A stretch of DNA of 10,330 bases from Clostridia bacterium (lineage in GTDB: Bacteria > Bacillota_A > Clostridia > Oscillospirales > CAG-272), in contig JAFQWB010000072.1 of NCBI GenBank assembly GCA_017407725.1, positions 1 through 10,330 on the forward strand, given 5' to 3'. Below are positions 1-4,205 of this stretch, one piece after another; position 1 is the first letter of the stretch; every line of letters starts with the position of its first letter. The notes beneath the pieces were generated by a model. That model was not told where the DNA came from, ran no database searches, and worked only from the letters and a program-made list of their open reading frames with translations. The position numbers were made by a program, and so were the translations under genes.

Positions 1-85
1 AGACAATGCTTTCCATATTCTATATACTTCATTTTTACACTCACTTGTAAATTCTTATTTATCGTTCTGTTTTATCGCCAGTTTC

Positions 86-104
86 GCATTTGTTTTACAA
101 ATGC
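86..104. repeat. Perfect inverted repeat downstream of the transposase
   Basis: The arms GCATTTGT and ACAAATGC are perfectly complementary (8 bp) around a three-base TTT loop. It lies about 20 bases past the stop codon of the RAYT gene. No T-run follows on either strand, so it is not a good intrinsic terminator. It may be a terminal or subterminal hairpin of the transposase unit, or a second palindromic repeat family; this is inference. Confidence 0.5.
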
Positions 105-107
105 ATC

Positions 108-118
108 GGGCAAAGCCC
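108..118. repeat. Short perfect hairpin next to the 86-104 palindrome
   Basis: GGGC, a three-base AAA loop, then GCCC: a 4-bp perfect stem only three bases from the preceding 8-bp hairpin and six bases beyond the transposase stop codon. It is too short to be significant alone. It is listed because the two tandem hairpins sit exactly at the 3' edge of the transposase gene. Confidence 0.3.
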
Positions 119-124
119 ATACCC

Positions 125-634
125 CTATTCTTCGGCATATAATTCGTCATAATACCACCGCATAGGGTTTTCATAAATATATCGCAAATGTTCTTCATAA
201 TCCTGACGGTTGCGGATAATATGATCATTGGAACGGTATTGCCATATATTTATGCCGTATTCCTTATTGCAAAATCTTTTGAACGTAGATACGAACCGTG
301 ACGGAACGGAGTTCTGCACTGTAGGGACCGGCGTACTCGACGGTCCGTTTTCGGCACCTTTGACCCACAGCATAATATGAATATGATTTGGCATAATCAC
401 GTAACTCTCGACCGACAGGTCATCGTAAAAGTCGTTCAATTGATTGATGTATTTATCTGCGATTTGTCCGTATTTTGTCAATTCGATTTGCGGACCGTCG
501 AGGACGCCGGTCCCTACAATGCGCGAAAGGATGCATTGCCTTTCTTTCGTGCATATCGTTAGAAACACAGCTTGATTTCGATTATAGTCCGCACCTTTCA
601 ACCGCGTGGTCTTGCGATTTTTCAAATCATCCAT
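125..634 (-). CDS. REP-associated tyrosine transposase (RAYT), IS200-like Y1 HUH nuclease
   Basis: A 169-residue single-strand DNA nuclease of the Y1/IS200-like transposase superfamily, REP-associated branch. The HUH metal-binding motif is seen as MPNHIHIM at about residues 81-88 (H84, H86). The C-terminal helix carries the family pattern DHIIR (137-141), then DY, YI and NP (145-157), which supplies the candidate nucleophilic tyrosine. RAYT proteins of known function nick REP palindromes next to a GTAG foot, and matching palindromes occur at this locus. Two palindrome copies are embedded in frame, coding residues of about 40-48 and 96-106. Both fall in segments expected to be variable loops, outside the catalytic motifs, so the protein may still be active. 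The ATG at 634 has GGGTGAT a few bases upstream and a good -10 box further up. No tnpB-like partner is present. It is separated from the long operon by a hairpin and has its own promoter. The family call is firm; activity is unknown. Confidence 0.9.
   Translation of the reverse strand: MDDLKNRKTTRLKGADYNRNQAVFLTICTKERQCILSRIVGTGVLDGPQIELTKYGQIADKYINQLNDFYDDLSVESYVIMPNHIHIMLWVKGAENGPSSTPVPTVQNSVPSRFVSTFKRFCNKEYGINIWQYRSNDHIIRNRQDYEEHLRYIYENPMRWYYDELYAEE
320..347 (+). repeat. REP-like palindrome, copy A, inside the transposase gene
   Basis: On the plus strand, T plus the tetranucleotide GTAG (321-324) is followed by GGACCG (325-330), an unpaired G, CG, a four-base TACT loop, CG, an unpaired A, and CGGTCC (341-346). 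The stem is 6 bp plus 2 bp with one internal mismatch, the usual REP layout. It is antisense to the transposase gene and encodes GPSSTPVPT there. It differs from copy B at one of 28 positions and from copy C at two. Confidence 0.85.
491..518 (-). repeat. REP-like palindrome, copy B, inside the transposase gene
   Basis: Read on the minus strand it has GTAG (517-514), GGACCG (513-508), one mismatch, a TCCT loop (504-501) and CGGTCC (497-492). It runs in the same direction as the transposase gene and is translated as VGTGVLDGP. With copy A it forms an inverted pair separated by 143 bases, matching at 27 of 28 positions. Confidence 0.85.
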
Positions 635-649
635 AATATCACCCGTTCC

Positions 650-678
650 ATTATATCACAAATCGGCAGAGAAAACAA
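650..678 (-). promoter_or_regulatory. Candidate extended -10 promoter for the transposase
   Basis: On the minus strand TATAAT lies at 655-650, preceded by TGA, which makes an extended -10 (TGnTATAAT). A weak -35 match, TTGTTT, lies 17 bases upstream at 678-673 inside the loop and stem of the hairpin. The -10 box is 15 bases upstream of the transposase ATG, so the leader would be only a few bases long. The -10 match is visible; promoter activity is inferred. Confidence 0.5.
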
Positions 679-692
679 GTTCTCTGCCGATT
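661..692 (-). terminator. Strong hairpin, probable terminator after the DUF2500-like gene
   Basis: A perfect 13-bp inverted repeat, with arms AATCGGCAGAGAA and TTCTCTGCCGATT around a six-base loop, lies about 90 bases past the stop of the last gene of the minus-strand block. The U-tract is weak: TTTG follows on the minus strand and TTTT on the plus strand. It may act as a modest or bidirectional terminator that insulates the operon from the transposase gene. The hairpin is certain; the terminator role is inferred. Confidence 0.6.
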
Positions 693-702
693 TTATGTGT
701 CG

Positions 703-730
703 CGGACCGTCGTGGACGCCGGTCCCTACA
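703..730 (-). repeat. REP-like palindrome, copy C, intergenic
   Basis: The minus strand carries GTAG (729-726), GGACCG (725-720), one mismatch, a loop, and CGGTCC (709-704). It matches copy B at 27 of 28 positions. It sits between the stop codon of the DUF2500-like gene (781) and the terminator hairpin (661-692), a classical 3'-UTR position for a REP element. Confidence 0.85.
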
Positions 731-780
731 ATTTGTAAACATCCTTACGAGAAGAAGCCTAATTCTGTCCTTTTTTTGCT

Positions 781-1245
781 TTATTCTTCGATTTCGTCCG
801 CTGCATCCTTATCCGAGCAGTATCCGTAAAATCTTTCGCCGACAATTGCGACGTATCCGCTATCGCCTTCTTCAATTGAGAGATAGGTTTCTTCGTCTAT
901 GCTGTATTCAAAATCCTTACCGTCATCAGATCTGAAATTTATAATAAAATTTTTGTAAGCATGCGGGTGTCTCACAGACGAGTTCATTCCCGAGTAGCAT
1001 TCCTTGTGGACAACACATCCGTGAATTTCGATTACCTCGGGATCTTTATCGGGATCATCATCCTCATCTTCGTCTTCGACATCATCATCGCTGATGCTTT
1101 CATCGATAACCGCTTCTACTTCTTTTTCGATCTGCGCTACACGCTTTGATTTATACGACTGACTGAATACTACGATCAAAACCGCAACAAGAATCGTTAT
1201 AAAGATAATTGCGTAAGCATCATATCCGATAGCCAATACTGTCAT
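781..1245 (-). CDS. DUF2500-like membrane-anchored protein with acidic linker
   Basis: A protein of about 154 residues with one N-terminal membrane segment (about residues 10-28), a short basic region, then a strongly acidic stretch (about 47-70, mostly D and E), and a C-terminal domain. The C-terminal pattern, an F..DGK..EY segment followed by EEGDSGYVAIVGERFYGY, resembles the DUF2500 family, whose function is not known. The reading frame could begin at the ATG at 1260, but the GGAGG at 1258-1254 lies inside that extension. It is spaced eight bases ahead of the ATG at 1245, so that ATG is preferred. The gene follows the DUF362 gene by 42 bases and is probably the last of the operon. The orientation of the C-terminal domain relative to the membrane is not determined. 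Family assignment is by pattern memory and moderately sure; the acidic linker may be lineage-specific. Confidence 0.7.
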   Translation of the reverse strand: MTVLAIGYDAYAIIFITILVAVLIVVFSQSYKSKRVAQIEKEVEAVIDESISDDDVEDEDEDDDPDKDPEVIEIHGCVVHKECYSGMNSSVRHPHAYKNFIINFRSDDGKDFEYSIDEETYLSIEEGDSGYVAIVGERFYGYCSDKDAADEIEE

Positions 1246-1253
1246 TTTACTTT

Positions 1254-1258
1254 CCTCC
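1254..1258 (-). promoter_or_regulatory. Shine-Dalgarno deciding the start of the DUF2500-like gene
   Basis: GGAGG on the minus strand, followed by an eight-base spacer and the ATG at 1245. The upstream in-frame ATG at 1260 overlaps this site and has no comparable ribosome-binding site of its own. Confidence 0.65.
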
Positions 1259-1287
1259 ATCTTAAACTTCCGATATTTTATTTAGAA

Positions 1288-2151
1288 TCAAAGCTCTATG
1301 AGCTCGTAATCTGTGCTTCCTATGCCGAGTTTTTCGGCACACTCTACCGTATAAATTCCGTTTCTTGACTCGATTCTTTCAATAAGGTGAGCCTTTCCGG
1401 GATCCTCCGACCTGTAAACGAGATCAAGGCAAGCCTTATCAAGTGCTACGGGATCGAGCGATGCGAGGCATCCTATATCTGCAATTGCCGGATCCTCGGC
1501 GATAGCACAGCAGTCGCAGTCAACCGACATATTGCACATAACGTTTACAAATACCATTTTTCCGTCAAAATAGTCGACTACCGATTTTGCAGCATCCGCC
1601 ATAGAAGCAAGGAATTTATTATGCTCTGCACTCCAGATCTTCTCTACCTCTCCCGCTCCGTGAATATATGCCTTTCCGTATGAGGATGCAAGGCCTATTG
1701 ATATATTCTTAAGCGCACCTCCGAAGCCTCCCATCGGGTGACCCTTGAAATGCGAGAAAACGAGCATAGAATCATAGTTATCGATATTCGCTCCGACATA
1801 GTTTTCTTTAATGATCTTTCCATTCTCTACGGTGAGCTTCTTATCACCCGCTCCGTCAAGAATATCAACAGGGGCAATATCAGACCATCCGTGCTTTTTC
1901 ATAGTCTCGATATGCTTGTCGGTCGTGTTTCTTGCTCCCTCATAAGCGGTATTGCACTCAACTATTGTTCCGTTTACCGAGTCTATTATAGGCTTTACAA
2001 AGTCGGGTCTTATAAAGTTCTGATTTCCGACCTCACCCGAGTGAAGCTTTACTGCGATTTTACCTTCAAGAGTCTTACCCGTAGCGCTGAGCACCTTAAG
2101 TGCTGCATCGGACGAGACCTCTCTTATAAAATAAACCTTTGATTTATCCAT
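1288..2151 (-). CDS. DUF362 domain-containing protein, ferredoxin-less form
   Basis: A 287-residue cytoplasmic protein of the DUF362 family. Recognisable segments are VKLHSGE (34-40), SHFKGHPMGGFGGALKN (133-149), the cysteine-rich CNMSVDCDCC (206-215) and a SLDPVALDKA segment near 231-240. Many DUF362 proteins carry a C-terminal or internal 2x[4Fe-4S] ferredoxin domain (CxxCxxCxxxCP); none is seen here. The four clustered cysteines C206, C212, C214 and C215 are the only plausible metal ligands. The family has no settled biochemical role; members are often annotated as uncharacterised Fe-S proteins. The ATG at 2151 is preceded by GGAGAAAG at good spacing. It lies 49 bases downstream of the divIC-like gene, in the position where B. 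subtilis has yabR and spoIIE, so it is an accessory passenger of this conserved cluster. Function unknown. Confidence 0.85.
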   Translation of the reverse strand: MDKSKVYFIREVSSDAALKVLSATGKTLEGKIAVKLHSGEVGNQNFIRPDFVKPIIDSVNGTIVECNTAYEGARNTTDKHIETMKKHGWSDIAPVDILDGAGDKKLTVENGKIIKENYVGANIDNYDSMLVFSHFKGHPMGGFGGALKNISIGLASSYGKAYIHGAGEVEKIWSAEHNKFLASMADAAKSVVDYFDGKMVFVNVMCNMSVDCDCCAIAEDPAIADIGCLASLDPVALDKACLDLVYRSEDPGKAHLIERIESRNGIYTVECAEKLGIGSTDYELIEL

Positions 2152-2200
2152 AGTTCTTTCTCCGTTCTTTTTGTTTTATTATCCTCCAATCCTTTGATAC

Positions 2201-2491
2201 TTATTCTTCCCCGTCATCCTCAAATCTGTAAACCACCTCGCCCGGAAGGTGATATCCAAGTCTTTCTCTTGCTATCTTGATGATATATTCGTCATCGATC
2301 GGCTTTGAAAGCTCGTATTTTATCTCTTCTATTCTGGCAATTATGGCATCTTTTTCCGCTTTGGCATCAAGAAGCTCTTCCTTTTTATCGTTTATCTGTA
2401 TCTGCAGGGTGATTATAGAAACTATCGCCACACCGATAAGGGCAATACACACTATCCAGACTGCAATATTTATTTTTATTTTCTTTTCCAT
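2201..2491 (-). CDS. divIC: Septum formation initiator, DivIC/FtsB family
   Basis: A 96-residue bitopic membrane protein of the FtsB/DivIC family, a scaffold of the FtsL-DivIB-DivIC division complex. It has a short cytoplasmic N-terminus, one membrane segment (about residues 9-30), a coiled coil (about 31-62) and the family signature YIIKIARERLGYHLPGEVVY near the C-terminus. The length is normal for the family. The ATG at 2491 follows GGGAGA with a suitable spacer. It starts 17 bases after yabQ ends, exactly as expected from the yabP-yabQ-divIC order of B. subtilis, which supports divIC over other small coiled-coil proteins. The family call is very sure; the symbol rests on synteny. Confidence 0.92.
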   Translation of the reverse strand: MEKKIKINIAVWIVCIALIGVAIVSIITLQIQINDKKEELLDAKAEKDAIIARIEEIKYELSKPIDDEYIIKIARERLGYHLPGEVVYRFEDDGEE

Positions 2492-2508
2492 ATAGTTCTC
2501 CCGTCCGT

Positions 2509-2976
2509 TTATCTGTATCCCTTTCCTGTCAATTCTATGATGCTTTCCATCATCCTTTTTGTGAGCCTTGCTCTTTTCTTTTTTACGGCTTTTCTGATAG
2601 GTGCGGCTATCGGATAGACAAGCGCCGCGACTATCCTTTTAATAATGAAAATCAATACACCGAAAAGTCCTTCAAGCTTTTTTCTCACAAAGCCCGAAAG
2701 AGCTATCCTGTATGAAAGAAAGCCGCAAAAGAGCATTATCAGCGCGAAGATCCTCACTCTACCGTAAGTATAAATAAAAAATATGACCGCCTGCGTGCAT
2801 CCTGCCGCGACAAGAACAAAGATATCTGTCAAAAACAAATTAAGCCATTTCGTTCTCTTAAAAAGTGCATCTGCAAGTGAATAAGCAAGATCGTATAAAA
2901 GAGAATGCGCTATTCCCGATGCGAATGAAACAAGATAAAGCGCGGCTATCCTTTCAAAAGGCAGGGCAAGTGTCAT
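2509..2976 (-). CDS. yabQ: Spore cortex biosynthesis protein YabQ
   Basis: A 155-residue integral membrane protein with roughly four hydrophobic segments (about 8-28, 44-70, 74-95 and 100-125) and a basic tail. In B. subtilis, YabQ is made in the mother cell under sigma-E and is needed for spore cortex formation. Family members share an N-terminal segment like the FASGIAHSLLYDL seen here at about residues 18-30 and an internal lysine/arginine-rich region. The ATG overlaps the TGA of yabP (ATGA), so the two are translationally coupled. Sequence identity in this family is low and the assignment leans partly on gene order, yabP before and divIC after. It implies an endospore-forming lineage or a recent ancestor. 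Confidence 0.88.
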   Translation of the reverse strand: MTLALPFERIAALYLVSFASGIAHSLLYDLAYSLADALFKRTKWLNLFLTDIFVLVAAGCTQAVIFFIYTYGRVRIFALIMLFCGFLSYRIALSGFVRKKLEGLFGVLIFIIKRIVAALVYPIAAPIRKAVKKKRARLTKRMMESIIELTGKGYR

Positions 2977-3245
2977 TTTCCCGATCTGAAAAGTCCGCTT
3001 TTTTTGGTGTTCTTATCGATGTAAGAAAGCGAGGATATCTTTCCGTCTATCTTGACAACTCCGCTTTTGGCATCCATCTCGTTCATATGAAGTCCTTCAC
3101 CCTCTATCGAGATCAGCCCTATATCGTGAAGCCCCTTCAAAAGCGCAGAATTTTCATCAAATGCAAGAACGTCGGCAACTCCGCTTATTTCAAGCACTTC
3201 TCTTTCTCTTATAAACACGCTGTGCACGTTACTGTTTTTTTCCAT
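2973..3245 (-). CDS. yabP: Sporulation protein YabP
   Basis: A 90-residue soluble, beta-rich protein of the YabP/YqfC family, made in the mother cell during spore formation in B. subtilis, where it is in the sigma-E regulon. The family pattern is a run of short beta segments with a REREVLEISGV start, then a GLISIEGEGLHM segment and a GVVKIDGKISSLSY segment, all visible. A GTG at 3251 could extend it by two residues, but it overlaps the Shine-Dalgarno AGGAGGG, which is ideally spaced for the ATG at 3245. A sigma-E-like promoter candidate lies in the 54-base gap upstream. The stop overlaps the yabQ start. No odd features. Confidence 0.9.
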   Translation of the reverse strand: MEKNSNVHSVFIREREVLEISGVADVLAFDENSALLKGLHDIGLISIEGEGLHMNEMDAKSGVVKIDGKISSLSYIDKNTKKSGLFRSGK

Positions 3246-3250
3246 ATTCA

Positions 3251-3258
3251 CCCTCCTT
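3251..3258 (-). promoter_or_regulatory. Shine-Dalgarno deciding the yabP start
   Basis: AAGGAGGG on the minus strand (3258-3251), five bases before the ATG at 3245. Its last base is the first base of the in-frame GTG, which rules that GTG out as the likely start. Confidence 0.75.
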
Positions 3259-3273
3259 CTATTCCTTAAGAAT

Positions 3274-3302
3274 ATTATATGAGAGGGTGGTATATTAAAT
3301 TA
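3274..3302 (-). promoter_or_regulatory. Candidate sigma-E promoter for yabP-yabQ
   Basis: The minus strand has CATATAAT at 3281-3274, seven of eight matches to the sigma-E -10 consensus CATACAAT as recalled. A partial -35 match, TAATTTA (3302-3296), lies 14 bases upstream and overlaps the rqcP stop codon. Spacing to the yabP start leaves a leader of about 20-25 bases containing the Shine-Dalgarno. The box also reads as a sigma-A TATAAT, so the sigma factor is inferred from the known regulon of yabP. Confidence 0.5.
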
Positions 3303-3545
3303 CTGCGATATTACCTCGTACATATCGCTTGCATCTGCCTTGAGCGCATGCTCCTTTATATTGGTAACGCGGATCTTGAGCGCTCTCTGACCGAAATGCA
3401 CCTCGATCTCATCACCGATCTTTACCTCATACGACGCCTTTACAACTCTTCCGTTAACAGTTACCTTTTCGGTGTCGCAGGCATCGTTTGCTACCGTTCT
3501 TCTTTTGATTATTCTTGATATTTTAAGATATTTATCTATTCTCAT
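3300..3545 (-). CDS. rqcP: S4-domain ribosome quality control protein RqcP (YabO)
   Basis: An 81-residue protein that is almost entirely an S4 RNA-binding domain: MRIDKYLKISRIIKRRT at the start, then VTVNGRVVKASYEVKIGDEIEVHFG. It corresponds closely to B. subtilis YabO, renamed RqcP, which binds obstructed 50S subunits with peptidyl-tRNA and works with RqcH in C-terminal alanine tailing of stalled nascent chains. The related Hsp15 of Proteobacteria is a second possible name, but size and gene order favour RqcP. The start at 3545 lies six bases after the mazG stop, and its Shine-Dalgarno GGAGAATGA is inside the end of mazG, so translation is probably coupled. No rqcH is visible in the window. 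Confidence 0.93.
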   Translation of the reverse strand: MRIDKYLKISRIIKRRTVANDACDTEKVTVNGRVVKASYEVKIGDEIEVHFGQRALKIRVTNIKEHALKADASDMYEVISQ

Positions 3546-3551
3546 GATCTG

Positions 3552-4202
3552 TCATTCTCCGTTTTTTACACGTTCGTTTCTTCTGTCGCAGGCATCGTAA
3601 AGTGCCTTCTCTGCATCGATTCCGTATTCCTCGGCAATTGCCGCCGCATTAAAAAGCATCTCTCCGACAAGAGTGTGCATATCCTCTCTCTTATCAGCCT
3701 TTCTGAGCTTTTTGGATATCTTCTGCGCTCTCATAAGTGACGGAAGTGCCTTCGACACCGAATCCACCTCGTCGTAAAGCGACTCTCTTTTCTTTGTCCT
3801 TGCCTTTATGGCATCCCAATTTTCAAGCACCGCCTCAGAGCTTCCCGCTACCGTATCCGCAAATATGTGCGGATGTCTTACGATAAGCTTTCTGCATATT
3901 TCGTCAGCCACGTCATCAAAGGAAAAGGCTCCTCTGTCGCACGCGATCTGTGCGTGAAATACTACCTGCAGCAAAAGATCTCCAAGCTCCTCTCTCATAA
4001 GAGCATCGTCCGAGTTATCTATAGCCTCGACTACCTCATAGGTCTCTTCGATGAGATTTTTTCTTATGCTCTCGTGCGTCTGCTCCTTATCCCAAGGGCA
4101 TCCGTCCTTTGCTCTTAGTATTTTCATTATTTCAAGCAGATCTGCTACCGTATAGCTGTCGCTATCGAATCTCTCTGCCATTTTTGATGCATTTTCGTTC
4201 AT
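3552..4202 (-). CDS. mazG: MazG nucleoside triphosphate pyrophosphohydrolase
   Basis: A 216-residue cytosolic all-alpha NTP pyrophosphohydrolase that hydrolyses (d)NTPs to the monophosphate and pyrophosphate, limiting non-canonical nucleotides; in E. coli MazG also affects ppGpp level. The signature GCPWDKEQTHES is at about residues 34-45, and the magnesium ligands of the EExxE..ExxD type at E52, E53, E56, E72 and D75 are intact. The B. subtilis homologue at this locus, YabN, is a fusion with an N-terminal tetrapyrrole methylase-like domain. Here that domain is absent and the protein begins a few residues before the MazG domain. GGAGA precedes the ATG at 4202. It starts three bases after the flippase stop and runs into rqcP. 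Confidence 0.95.
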   Translation of the reverse strand: MNENASKMAERFDSDSYTVADLLEIMKILRAKDGCPWDKEQTHESIRKNLIEETYEVVEAIDNSDDALMREELGDLLLQVVFHAQIACDRGAFSFDDVADEICRKLIVRHPHIFADTVAGSSEAVLENWDAIKARTKKRESLYDEVDSVSKALPSLMRAQKISKKLRKADKREDMHTLVGEMLFNAAAIAEEYGIDAEKALYDACDRRNERVKNGE

Positions 4203-4205
4203 TTT

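Noticed and set aside
125..634. A complete IS200/IS605 element with a TnpB partner
   Set aside because: No tnpB/RuvC-like gene is present, the flanks lack a matched pair of end hairpins, and the protein motifs and GTAG-foot palindromes fit the RAYT group instead.
320..730. The three repeats as a CRISPR array
   Set aside because: Spacing is irregular (143 and 184 bases), one copy is inverted, and two copies are coding; the GTAG-palindrome layout fits REP elements.
1035..1105. Tandem trinucleotide repeat as a regulatory or phase-variable tract
   Set aside because: The GAT/GAA-like repetition is explained by the acidic Asp/Glu linker; codons are mixed and changes by whole codons would not shift the frame.
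1246..1260. Upstream ATG at 1260 as start of the DUF2500-like gene
   Set aside because: The GGAGG needed for initiation lies inside this extension and is correctly spaced for the ATG at 1245.
3246..3251. GTG at 3251 as start of yabP
   Set aside because: It overlaps the Shine-Dalgarno sequence, which is ideally placed for the ATG at 3245.
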